The translations under genes were made by a program, and so were the position numbers. The notes below the pieces were generated by a model. The model was not told the origin of the DNA. It searched no databases and worked only from the letters and a program-made list of their open reading frames with translations. Below, in pieces: positions 1 through 8,356 of a stretch of DNA of 64,000 nucleotides. Each line of letters starts with the position of its first letter. The stretch's first letter is position 1. The stretch covers positions 12,137-76,136 of the forward strand of contig JALNZC010000017.1 in NCBI GenBank assembly GCA_023229525.1, read 5' to 3'. The stretch is from Bacteroidales bacterium (GTDB lineage: Bacteria; Bacteroidota; Bacteroidia; Bacteroidales; FEN-979).

Positions 1-587
1 ATACCTTTAAAAAACTGACTTTTACCGGTGTTCCTGATATCCTGTTTGCCACAACAGGTTATACCGGTTCCGGTGGATGTGAAATTTATATGGCCAATAA
101 GGATGCTACAAAGATCTGGAACGCGGTTTTTGAAGCCGGAAAAGAATTCGGAATAAAACCCATTGGTCTCGCAGCTCGCGATACTTTACGCCTTGAAATG
201 GGTTATTGCCTTTACGGAAACGATATCAACGATACTACCTCGCCGATCGAAGCCGGATTGGGATGGATCACAAAATTCACTGATTATAAGAATTTCATCA
301 ATAAGGATTACCTGCTGAAACAGAAACAGGAAGGCGTAAAGCACCGGCTCATCGGCTTTGAAATGGTCGATAAAGGAATCCCCCGTCACGAATATGAAAT
401 CGTAGATGCTCAGGGGAACAAGATCGGAGAGGTAACTTCAGGTACCATGGGCCCTTCCGTGAAAATTCCGATCGGAATGGGTTATGTTCCAGCAGCCTTA
501 TCAAAAGAAGGGAGCGAGATTCATATTAAAATCCGGGATAAAATCCTGCGGGCGAAAGTAGTGAAATTCCCTTTTTATAAAAACTGA
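1..587 (+). CDS. gcvT: Glycine cleavage system T protein (aminomethyltransferase), 3' part
   Basis: The gene runs in from the left edge: the frame is open from base 3, so only about 194 C-terminal codons are visible. The family transfers the methylene group of the aminomethyl-lipoyl H protein to tetrahydrofolate and releases ammonia, in the cytoplasm. Seen here are a GYTGSGGCEIY segment (family form GYTGE-G-E), the AARDTLRLEMG segment with CLYGND, then the C-terminal barrel domain ending in KIRDKILRAKVVKFPFYK. The end is normal. A methionine codon at 90 is internal and not a start. No other gcv gene is in the window, so operon context is unknown. Confidence 0.95.
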   Translation, partial: TFKKLTFTGVPDILFATTGYTGSGGCEIYMANKDATKIWNAVFEAGKEFGIKPIGLAARDTLRLEMGYCLYGNDINDTTSPIEAGLGWITKFTDYKNFINKDYLLKQKQEGVKHRLIGFEMVDKGIPRHEYEIVDAQGNKIGEVTSGTMGPSVKIPIGMGYVPAALSKEGSEIHIKIRDKILRAKVVKFPFYKN

Positions 588-592
588 TACCA

Positions 593-606
593 ATCTACAT
601 GTAGAT
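593..606. repeat. 14-bp perfect palindrome downstream of gcvT
   Basis: ATCTACATGTAGAT reads the same on both strands and lies 6 nt after the gcvT stop, followed by an AT-rich but not clearly U-rich stretch. It could be a weak terminator hairpin or a dimeric repressor site for the operon that starts at 662. The sequence alone does not decide. Confidence 0.4.
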
Positions 607-661
607 TTATAATTTTAGATTTAAGTAGACAAAATTTATTGTTTAACAAACACATTTTAAA

Positions 662-1480
662 ATGACGGAAATCATGGATAAATTAAAGACAATAAGGTGG
701 CAGCATGTTATTTTTATCATGCTGATTGCCGTTTTAGCCATTGGTACGGATGGATGTAAATCGACCGGAAAATTATCGAAAAAAGAACGGAAAACACAGA
801 TTGCAACCGCAAAAAAGCAGTTACAGTCTATCGTCGATGGCACTACGACACTCACCCTCGATGAACAGGACCGGTTGATCTCGGATATCACCAATAAAAA
901 TTACAAAGATCCTGACCTTAACCAACTCTTACTTCAAGCTTCTCAGAAGCTCAAGCAAACTTATGCCGATCAGGCTAAGATGAACATCCAGAAAATTGAT
1001 GCGGCCAGGGCGGCTTTGCTCGACCTGATATTGAATAAAGATAACAAATCGGCCGACCAACTGGAAAGGGAACTGAACGCGATTAAAGCCCAAAACCTGA
1101 AGGATCCAGAGATCGATGAATTGATCGGACGTCTTGAGAAAAAAATAAAGGATATGCGGTCTTTCAACTCAGGAGCCAGCCTTCCGGTGAAAACCCAACT
1201 GGAAAATGCGTTCACAACAATAGCCAATTCAGCCCGTTCTGGAAATCTAACCCAGGCTGATGCGACAATAAAAAGCACTTTGCAGTTCTTTTCTTCTGAC
1301 GATGTCCCGGTACTTATCATTATCAGCCGCGAAGGTTCCATTGTTGATTATGATAAACCCACCACGATCAGCCGGTACCTTAACTTCCTGCGTGATCAGA
1401 AATCAAGCAAAAACGATATCGACGCCATGCAGCTCGATGCAAACGGAAAAATCAAAGAACTCGATTTAATTAAAAAGTAA
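662..1480 (+). CDS. Predicted envelope protein with coiled-coil-like repeats
   Basis: 272 residues, not recognised. An N-terminal hydrophobic segment (about residues 15-29) ends in GTDGC. This resembles a lipoprotein signal with a poor lipobox, so it may be a lipoprotein or a membrane-anchored periplasmic protein. The rest is Lys/Glu/Asp/Leu-rich and helical, with repeating phrases such as KDPDLNQLL and KDPEIDELI that suggest helical hairpin repeats. A second start at 674 would remove four residues and is equally possible. It is the first gene of a tight run (5-nt gap to the next gene) of exported proteins ending with the leucine-rich-repeat protein, so a shared envelope role is likely but unproven. 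Confidence 0.7.
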   Translation: MTEIMDKLKTIRWQHVIFIMLIAVLAIGTDGCKSTGKLSKKERKTQIATAKKQLQSIVDGTTTLTLDEQDRLISDITNKNYKDPDLNQLLLQASQKLKQTYADQAKMNIQKIDAARAALLDLILNKDNKSADQLERELNAIKAQNLKDPEIDELIGRLEKKIKDMRSFNSGASLPVKTQLENAFTTIANSARSGNLTQADATIKSTLQFFSSDDVPVLIIISREGSIVDYDKPTTISRYLNFLRDQKSSKNDIDAMQLDANGKIKELDLIKK

Positions 1481-1485
1481 GCACC

Positions 1486-2064
1486 ATGAGAAAACTTCTT
1501 TTATTGATCATAGTGGTTGCCCTGTCATCTTCAGCATACAGGGTTTCTGCCCAGGATAATCTTTCCCCGCAACGCAAGCAGGCCATCGACAGCCTTGCCC
1601 TTGAAAAAGTCAGGGACCTTAGCAAATACATCAGCATTATCGGCGATAAACAAACCCAATGGTCTGATGCCCAGCGTGTAATCGAACGTGCCGTGGAATT
1701 GTTCATGGAAAACAGCGAAGTGGGCGTTTCCTCACTAAATAAACAGGACGTCAATTATTACAAGGTTCGCGAATATTTCGATCGCCTGATGCAGCTTAAT
1801 TACAGCAAGGTGACCATTGATTGGTACAAGATACAATACGTAAGCAATCTCGAACGTCAGCCCGATGGTACATATGTCGGGGTGATCACGATTTACCAGC
1901 GTTTCCAGGGATTTGACAAGGAAAAAGGACTGGTATATGAGGATACCACAAAAAAGGATATCACGATTTACGTGAAACGAAAAGAAACCCAGATTGGAGG
2001 AAGAACCATCGGGTTCTGGGATGTCATGCTTGGAGATATCCGCGTGAAAGAAACCTCCAAATAA
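1486..2064 (+). CDS. Secreted hypothetical protein
   Basis: 192 residues with a clear signal peptide (MRKLLLLIIVVALSSSAYRVSAQ). The mature part has an alpha+beta pattern with a segment of the form YFDRLMQLNYSKVTIDWYKIQYV followed by strands ending in GFWDVMLGDIRV, reminiscent of an NTF2-like or lipocalin-like fold. That is a guess from texture only. It starts 5 nt after the previous stop and is followed 24 nt later by the next gene, so it is almost certainly cotranscribed. No catalytic motif seen. Confidence 0.75.
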   Translation: MRKLLLLIIVVALSSSAYRVSAQDNLSPQRKQAIDSLALEKVRDLSKYISIIGDKQTQWSDAQRVIERAVELFMENSEVGVSSLNKQDVNYYKVREYFDRLMQLNYSKVTIDWYKIQYVSNLERQPDGTYVGVITIYQRFQGFDKEKGLVYEDTTKKDITIYVKRKETQIGGRTIGFWDVMLGDIRVKETSK

Positions 2065-2088
2065 CCTTTGGTTTCCAATTTCTTTAGG

Positions 2089-2922
2089 ATGCGAAGCATC
2101 ACATGGCTTATTTTACTGTTCTTACCCCTATGGAGTCTGTCTCAGGGCTCCATAGGAAACTTTTCAGTTGACGAAACCATCTTTTATTCCCAGACGAAAC
2201 AGATGAACCAGTTTTTTCTGCGGTTCAATGGGGAGGAAGATATACATGGTAAAAGGTTGTATGAGGGTGATCCAGGTTACCATGATCTGAAGACCCGTAA
2301 GAAATATGTGAACATGCTGTTCGATAATTCAAATTCACTGATCAGTGACGATACGAAATTTGTATTTATTGAAGAAGCGCTGAATAAAAAGAATCCGGTG
2401 TTTCTTGATTTTCACGGTAATTCATGGTTTGCTGAAGTAGCAGCAACCTTTCTGTACAAAAAGGAAAAGGTGAATCTGATCCTTTACCTGAAACTTGAGA
2501 AACAAAACGGAGGGTATAAATGGATGTTCTCTAATGTATATTTTGACCGGTTCGAATCGTGGTTTACACATATCAACGATACGGCTAACCTGAAATACTT
2601 TATTCATCCGATGAGCCATGAACTGGATTTTATGAACCTTCACAAAATATTCCGCGATTCCGGGAACCTTGATTATTACCTGGAAAGTGATTATCAGCCC
2701 GATATGCTTGCCTTGTTCGTGATGGAAATGAAAAATGAAAACCTTGAATTTATTTCTGTTAACAATGTTAAATTTCATATTTTCCAGGTTCAGAACTGGT
2801 ACTTCGAAGTTTCCTATTTTAACCGTAATGATATGAATTCAGGGTGGTTGATATCCAATATCCTAAGGGTTACCGAACGGGAAAAAAAGGATCTGATACG
2901 ACATTATTCACATACAAATTAG
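2089..2922 (+). CDS. Secreted hypothetical protein of Bacteroidota type
   Basis: 277 residues from the ATG at 2089, whose product begins with a signal peptide (MRSITWLILLFLPLWSLSQG). An in-frame TTG at 2068 would put seven extra residues in front of it and is less likely. The mature protein has the phrases QMNQFFLRFNGEED and PVFLDFHGNSWFAEV. I associate this pattern with uncharacterised proteins conserved in Bacteroides relatives. No enzyme motif is visible. It sits between a secreted alpha/beta protein and the LRR protein, with a 6-nt gap to the latter. Confidence 0.75.
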   Translation: MRSITWLILLFLPLWSLSQGSIGNFSVDETIFYSQTKQMNQFFLRFNGEEDIHGKRLYEGDPGYHDLKTRKKYVNMLFDNSNSLISDDTKFVFIEEALNKKNPVFLDFHGNSWFAEVAATFLYKKEKVNLILYLKLEKQNGGYKWMFSNVYFDRFESWFTHINDTANLKYFIHPMSHELDFMNLHKIFRDSGNLDYYLESDYQPDMLALFVMEMKNENLEFISVNNVKFHIFQVQNWYFEVSYFNRNDMNSGWLISNILRVTEREKKDLIRHYSHTN

Positions 2923-2928
2923 CACTGC

Positions 2929-5463
2929 ATGAGAAAAATCTATATCCTGCTGTTTATTTTAGCTTCTGTTAGTATAGCACCCGTGATGGCCCAGAAGAAG
3001 CAGACCCAAGCACGGAAACCGGCTACCACCCTGAAAAAGAAAAGTGTTTCTCCGGGGGCGCAACAACAAAAATTCAAAGCGGGAAGGATTCCTGCCAACA
3101 AGATTGACACTTTCAAATTACAAGTCATTCCAATGGTCAAGTTTTTTGAAAGCACGCTGAACTTTTTAGCCGACAAACAAAATCCGGTAAATGAAAAACA
3201 GACCATCATCACCCAGAGTTATTTGAAATTCACATGGGATGAGGAGGTACAGATAGAAGATGATCTGGATGATAAACGGTTAGTGCCTTTATATAAAGAC
3301 ATGCCTGCTTACCTGAGCGATGTTGATTTCTTTTTCAAGGGCGCAAAATTTCAATATGCAATACAGGATGTCAGCCTGTTAGCCAATCAGCAGGAACTCA
3401 ACTATTTTAAAGTAACAGCGAACCGTAACCTGAAAGGGATTAACCTCAACGGCGACTCGGTCAGTTCAAACAAAGTTCGTTATATTGAACTTAATTACGA
3501 TTCAGTTAAACAACAACTCAAGATTGTCAGTGTCTATACTACGAAACTCAATGAAAAAGATGACCTGAGACGTTGGTGGAACAGCCTTTCACAAGGATGG
3601 AAGGATATCCTGGCCAAGGATCTGGTATTAGACGATACACTGCAAATGGTTAAAATTGAAAGCTATAATGATACAGTGGCCATGGTTGGAGGATTCCCTT
3701 CCCAGATTGATGGGGTACAGTATTATCAGTTCCTTGAACAAATCATCCACGCGACAACGCTTGATATTTCTGGCAATGTCGTGATTTCGGATCTGGAACC
3801 GCTGAGCAAACTTTCCGACCTGATTTCGGTAAATCTTTCAGGAACACCGGTGAGTGATTTGATGCCACTTCGCAATCTGAATAAGATGGAATCATTGGAT
3901 ATCTCCAATACATCAGTGAGTACGCTGGAACCTCTTCGATATTGTACGAACCTGCATAACCTTAAGTTAAAAGGCACTACAGTCGGTGATTTAAGCATTC
4001 TAAAGGTGTTTCCGGCACTCGAAGTGCTGGATATCTGCAGTACAAAAGCAACCACACTTGAACCCATCAAAGAAATTACGTCGATCAAGGACCTGCGTCT
4101 CCGGCATACCTCGATCCATGATCTGACGCCACTTTCGGGATTAACAAACCTGGAAATGCTTAACATTTCGAATACTCCGGTAGATAACCTCGAATCTCTT
4201 AAAAACCTCATAAATCTTCGTATCCTGTTTTGCGATAGTACATCAGTCACCAGTCTTACGCCACTGAATGACCTTACCGGTTTACAAAAAGTTTATTGTG
4301 ACCAATCAAAGGTCACGGATAGTACAGTGCGGAACTTTCTGAAGAAACACCCGGGCGCTTCACTTGTTTTTCAATCAGCAGCGCTCTTAAAGTGGTGGTC
4401 TGAATTGTCTGCCGAGTGGCAAAAGCTTTTTGATTTTTACGTTGACATCTCCAATCCTCCAACCACTGAACAGCTTCACAGGCTGGTATTAACCGACAGC
4501 ATCAATATCAATGGAAGAACGGCCGTTTTATCACTGGAACCCCTTAGCCGTTTTATCATGTTGCGAAACCTCCAATGTCAAAGCACAACGGTCGATAACC
4601 TGCTTCCCTTGGCAAAACTGACGGATTTGCGTGTAATCAATGCTTCCAATACCAAAATTGCGGAGGTTAAACCATTATCCGGACTCTTTAATCTTGAGAC
4701 CCTTCAAATCGACAACACCACCGTGAGTGATCTTAGTCCGCTGTATGGGATGAAAGTCCTCAAGCTGGTTTTTGCCGACAATAGTCAGGTAAACTTGGCG
4801 GAAGCCAACCGGTTTTTAGATAAAAATCCCGGGTCATTGTTGGTTTTTCAAACTTTCAATAATACGAACTGGTGGAAAAATCTGAATCAACCGTGGAAAG
4901 ATGTTTTAGTGCAACAATTGAATATAACCGGAACGCCTGATAAAATTCAATTGCAGCAAATTGCAAATCTTGATAAAGTTGTGATTTCTGAAAATTTCCA
5001 AATCACGGATTTAACACCGGTTTTGCATTTATCAAGACTCCGTGAACTCCAGTTTTCAGGAACCGGGATCAGTAAACTCGATCCTATAAAACAGATGACA
5101 AACCTCGTTGCACTGCGTTGCCCAAAGAACCCGGTAAGTGACCTAACCCCTGTTTCGGGATTACCAAACCTTACGGAACTCGATTTCTCCAATACCCAGG
5201 TTGAAGACCTGCTTGCTCTCCAGAATATGATCCAACTTGAGATCCTTAAATTCAGTGGCACACCGGTCAAAACACTGAAATACATACAGAAACTGGTCAA
5301 CATCAATATCCTGGAATTTTACAATACCAAAGTCAGCAATGTTGATGCACTCGAAGGAATGAAGGCACTCAAATCGGTCAAAATGTTCAATACTAAAGTT
5401 TCATCTAAAAAAGTGGAGAAACTGAAAACCCTGCATCCTGATTGGGAAATAATTTTTTATTAA
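2929..5463 (+). CDS. Secreted leucine-rich-repeat protein with three WW-capped LRR modules
   Basis: 844 residues. A signal peptide (residues 1-21) is followed by a basic linker and an N-terminal domain (about 50-205) with phrases like those of its operon neighbours. Then come three modules. Each starts with a Trp-Trp motif (R-WW at 216-217, K-WW at 489-490, N-WW at 648-649, each followed by x2-L-x3-W) and continues with internalin-like LRRs of about 22 residues (L-x-x-L-D-I-S-N-T-x-V-S-x-L-x-P-L). Modules one and two end with a FL-K-x-P-G-x-LVFQ cap; the last ends with LHPDWEIIFY. LRRs of this type bind proteins, so a cell-surface or periplasmic recognition role is likely. The gene overlaps nothing and is the last of the operon before comB. 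Confidence 0.85.
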   Translation: MRKIYILLFILASVSIAPVMAQKKQTQARKPATTLKKKSVSPGAQQQKFKAGRIPANKIDTFKLQVIPMVKFFESTLNFLADKQNPVNEKQTIITQSYLKFTWDEEVQIEDDLDDKRLVPLYKDMPAYLSDVDFFFKGAKFQYAIQDVSLLANQQELNYFKVTANRNLKGINLNGDSVSSNKVRYIELNYDSVKQQLKIVSVYTTKLNEKDDLRRWWNSLSQGWKDILAKDLVLDDTLQMVKIESYNDTVAMVGGFPSQIDGVQYYQFLEQIIHATTLDISGNVVISDLEPLSKLSDLISVNLSGTPVSDLMPLRNLNKMESLDISNTSVSTLEPLRYCTNLHNLKLKGTTVGDLSILKVFPALEVLDICSTKATTLEPIKEITSIKDLRLRHTSIHDLTPLSGLTNLEMLNISNTPVDNLESLKNLINLRILFCDSTSVTSLTPLNDLTGLQKVYCDQSKVTDSTVRNFLKKHPGASLVFQSAALLKWWSELSAEWQKLFDFYVDISNPPTTEQLHRLVLTDSININGRTAVLSLEPLSRFIMLRNLQCQSTTVDNLLPLAKLTDLRVINASNTKIAEVKPLSGLFNLETLQIDNTTVSDLSPLYGMKVLKLVFADNSQVNLAEANRFLDKNPGSLLVFQTFNNTNWWKNLNQPWKDVLVQQLNITGTPDKIQLQQIANLDKVVISENFQITDLTPVLHLSRLRELQFSGTGISKLDPIKQMTNLVALRCPKNPVSDLTPVSGLPNLTELDFSNTQVEDLLALQNMIQLEILKFSGTPVKTLKYIQKLVNINILEFYNTKVSNVDALEGMKALKSVKMFNTKVSSKKVEKLKTLHPDWEIIFY

Positions 5464-5465
5464 GG

Positions 5466-6206
5466 ATGGAGCAAACTGAAAATAGGTGTTTGAGGAGTAT
5501 TGAAGTCTGCTTTTCACCAAAACTGTTTCCCGAGATTCTCACCAAAGACGATTTTATTGTTATCCTGGTGGATATCCTTCGTGCCACTACCTCAATTTGT
5601 GCAGCATTTGAGAATGGGGCTAAAAGAATTCTACCGGTAGCAACGTTGGAGGAAGCCAGGATCCTGAAGGGGAAAGGTTACCTTGTGGCTTCGGAGCAGG
5701 ATGGAAAAAAACTCGATTTTGCCGATTTCGGTAACTCAGCATTCAATTTCACACGTGAAACTATCGAGGGTGAGACCCTTGTGTATTGCACTACCAACGG
5801 AACCCGGGCATTGGCTTTTGCAAGAGATGCACAGAAAATTGCGATGGGCGCATTTATCAACATTACTGCACTGACCCAATGGCTTATCCGGGAGAACCGG
5901 AATGTGGTGATTCTTTGTTCAGGGTGGAAAAATAAATTCTGTATCGAAGATTCTCTTTTTGCCGGAGCCCTTGCCGAAAAACTTCTGTCTGCTCAGGTGT
6001 TTCAGACACATTGTGATTCGACTGCCGCCGCCATAGACTTATGGAATGTTGCCAAAGAGGATGTATTGGCGTACATAGAGAAAGCCGCCCATCGTCATCG
6101 CCTGAAAAGACTGGGGCTTGATGACGTGATTCCGTATTCGTTTACCCTTGATTCAACCAGGGTCGTCCCGGTTTATGATGGAAAGGAGATCATTGATGCC
6201 GGGTAA
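5466..6206 (+). CDS. comB: 2-phosphosulfolactate phosphatase family protein (ComB)
   Basis: 246 residues from the ATG at 5466, two bases after the LRR gene stop; an upstream in-frame ATG at 5442 would overlap that gene. The family hydrolyses 2-phosphosulfolactate to sulfolactate using Mg2+, a step best known from coenzyme M synthesis. Bacterial homologues often have no known pathway. Diagnostic segments: VILVDILRATTSICAAFENGA, FGNSAFNFTRETIEG (the family N-S-P-x-E region, with A-F-N in place of P), TTNGTRAL, and CSGWKNKFCIEDSLFAGAL. No comA or comC homologue is nearby, so the physiological substrate here is open. Confidence 0.88.
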   Translation: MEQTENRCLRSIEVCFSPKLFPEILTKDDFIVILVDILRATTSICAAFENGAKRILPVATLEEARILKGKGYLVASEQDGKKLDFADFGNSAFNFTRETIEGETLVYCTTNGTRALAFARDAQKIAMGAFINITALTQWLIRENRNVVILCSGWKNKFCIEDSLFAGALAEKLLSAQVFQTHCDSTAAAIDLWNVAKEDVLAYIEKAAHRHRLKRLGLDDVIPYSFTLDSTRVVPVYDGKEIIDAG

Positions 6207-6210
6207 GAAA

Positions 6211-6265
6211 AGGATGCAGGATGCAGGATACAGGATAGTGGATGCGGGATGCTGGATTGGAGGCA
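6211..6265. repeat. ggatgca/ggataca heptad array
   Basis: Degenerate tandem copies of the 7-mer GGATGCA or GGATACA fill the gap between comB and the DPP III-like gene. It is the same family as the arrays at 16153, 31776, 40602 and 42620. Confidence 0.85.
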
Positions 6266-6294
6266 GGGAAAAATATAATATTTATTATTGAGGT

Positions 6295-8352
6295 ATGAGT
6301 AATTTCAGAACATTAATGATCATGGCAATAGCATTTTCCGTTTCTTATTGCACCCCGGGTGGAAAGAAGAAAGAAAAAAATAATGAAAAGGAATTCAAGG
6401 TTCTTACTGAGCAGTTTGCTGATTCCAAAATATTGAGGTACCAGGTTCCGGGCTTTGACAGCCTTTCGCTCAGACAGAAGAAGCTTATTTACTATTTGAG
6501 CCAGGCTGCGTTATGCGGCCGCGATATTACCTGGGATCAGAATTATAAATTTAATTTATTGATCCGGAAAACACTTGAAGCCATATATCATGGATATTCC
6601 GGAGATAAAAAAACCGAAGATTTTAAGAAGTTCGAAGTTTATCTTAAGCGCATCTGGTTTTGCAATGGCATACACCATCATTATTCCACTGATAAACTGA
6701 TACCGGGTTTTTCACCGGTCTATTTCAAAACCCTTGTTCAGGGAACGAAGAAAGAAGATCTACCAATGAAGAATGGGCAATCCCTCGAGCAATTTCTCAC
6801 GGAATTAACCCGCCTGATATTCGATACATCGGTTGCACCGAAACGGCTGAATCTCGATCCTTCGCAGGACCTTGTTCTGACCTCCGGAGCCAACTTTTAT
6901 GAAGGAGTAAATCAACAGGAAGTCGAAAAATATTATACTGATCTTAAAAAAGCGGATGCAAAACTAAAGAAAGACCAAAAAGTCTCTTATGGTCTGAATT
7001 CCAAACTCATCAGAGAGAATGGAAAAATCAGTGAGCAAACCTGGAAGGTAGGTGGATTGTATTCGCAGGCCATTGTGCAGATCGTTTCGTGGCTCGAGAA
7101 AGCGTTGACGGTTGCCGAGTCTCCGGAACAAAAAACTTCCATTGAAAAACTGATTTCCTATTATAAAACCGGTGATCTTGCTACCTGGGATGAATACAAT
7201 ATTGCCTGGGTTAAGGACGATTCAAGGGTAGATTTTGTAAACGGTTTCATTGAGGTATACGGTGATCCCATGGCGATGAAAGCAACCTGGGAATCGGTGG
7301 TCAATTTCAAGGATATTGAGGCCACAAAGCGTACCCAGATCCTCAGCACCAATGCCCAGTATTTCGAAGATCATTCTCCGGTTGCGCCTAAGTATCGGAA
7401 GAAAAAAGTAAAAGGTGTTTCTGCAAAAGTGATCACGGTTGCACAGCTTGGCGGAGATTGTTATCCTACCACCCCGATTGGGATCAACCTGCCCAATGCA
7501 AACTGGATCAGGAAGGAGTACGGTTCCAAATCGGTAACGATGGATAATATTACCTATGCGTACAACCAGGCTTCACTCGGTAATGGATTTCTCGAGGAAT
7601 TCGCGTATAGCCAGGAAGAGATCGACCGGGAAAAGAAATATGGTCACCTTGCCGGTAATCTCACAACCGATCTTCATGAATGCCTGGGACATGGTTCCGG
7701 ACAGCTCAAACCCGGTATCACCGGAGAAGCATTGAAAAATTACCATTCGGCCATTGAAGAAGCGCGGGCCGACCTCTTTGCATTATATTACCTGGACGAT
7801 CCCGTCATGATTCAATATGGGTTAATACCCGATCTGGAAGTAGCGAAAGCGGAATATGATAGCTACATGCGAAACGGCCTCATGACGCAACTGGTGCGTA
7901 TCCAACCGGGGAAAAATATAGAACAGGCGCATATGCGTGACCGGGCACTGATCGCTCATTGGATCTATGAAAAGGTCAGGAAGGATAAAACAGTCGAAAA
8001 AGTAATGAAGAATGGCAAGACCTATTTCAGGATCAACGATTATGACAAACTTCGCGAAAAATTCGGGGAATTGTTGAATATCATTCAAAGGATCACATCA
8101 GAAGGCGATTACCAGGCAGCCAAAGAACTGGTTGAGAACTATGGAGTCAGGGTTGATCCGGAGCTTCATAAAGAAGTCCTCGCCCGTTATTCAAAACTGA
8201 ATATCGCCCCGTACTCCGGGTTTATAAACCCTGTATTTACCCAGGTAATCAAGACCGACACCATTGCAGATATAATGATTTCCTACCCGGATGATTATTC
8301 AGGACAAATGCTGTTTTATTCCAAAAACTATTCGTTTTTACCGGCCCGGTAG
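6295..8352 (+). CDS. Dipeptidyl-peptidase III-like zinc metallopeptidase (family M49)
   Basis: 685 residues. The M49 signature is present as HECLGH (His461, Glu462, His466), followed by EEARAD at 488-493, which supplies the third zinc ligand. This is the Bacteroidota form of the motif pair. The enzyme family removes dipeptides from the N-terminus of short peptides. The N-terminus (hydrophobic segment ending SVSYC, then TPGGKKKEK) looks like a lipoprotein signal with a weak lipobox, so a periplasmic, membrane-anchored enzyme is likely, unlike cytosolic eukaryotic DPP III. The stop lies 4 nt before the start of the M23 peptidase gene, which suggests cotranscription of two envelope peptidases. 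Confidence 0.93.
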   Translation: MSNFRTLMIMAIAFSVSYCTPGGKKKEKNNEKEFKVLTEQFADSKILRYQVPGFDSLSLRQKKLIYYLSQAALCGRDITWDQNYKFNLLIRKTLEAIYHGYSGDKKTEDFKKFEVYLKRIWFCNGIHHHYSTDKLIPGFSPVYFKTLVQGTKKEDLPMKNGQSLEQFLTELTRLIFDTSVAPKRLNLDPSQDLVLTSGANFYEGVNQQEVEKYYTDLKKADAKLKKDQKVSYGLNSKLIRENGKISEQTWKVGGLYSQAIVQIVSWLEKALTVAESPEQKTSIEKLISYYKTGDLATWDEYNIAWVKDDSRVDFVNGFIEVYGDPMAMKATWESVVNFKDIEATKRTQILSTNAQYFEDHSPVAPKYRKKKVKGVSAKVITVAQLGGDCYPTTPIGINLPNANWIRKEYGSKSVTMDNITYAYNQASLGNGFLEEFAYSQEEIDREKKYGHLAGNLTTDLHECLGHGSGQLKPGITGEALKNYHSAIEEARADLFALYYLDDPVMIQYGLIPDLEVAKAEYDSYMRNGLMTQLVRIQPGKNIEQAHMRDRALIAHWIYEKVRKDKTVEKVMKNGKTYFRINDYDKLREKFGELLNIIQRITSEGDYQAAKELVENYGVRVDPELHKEVLARYSKLNIAPYSGFINPVFTQVIKTDTIADIMISYPDDYSGQMLFYSKNYSFLPAR

Positions 8353-8356
8353 TACC

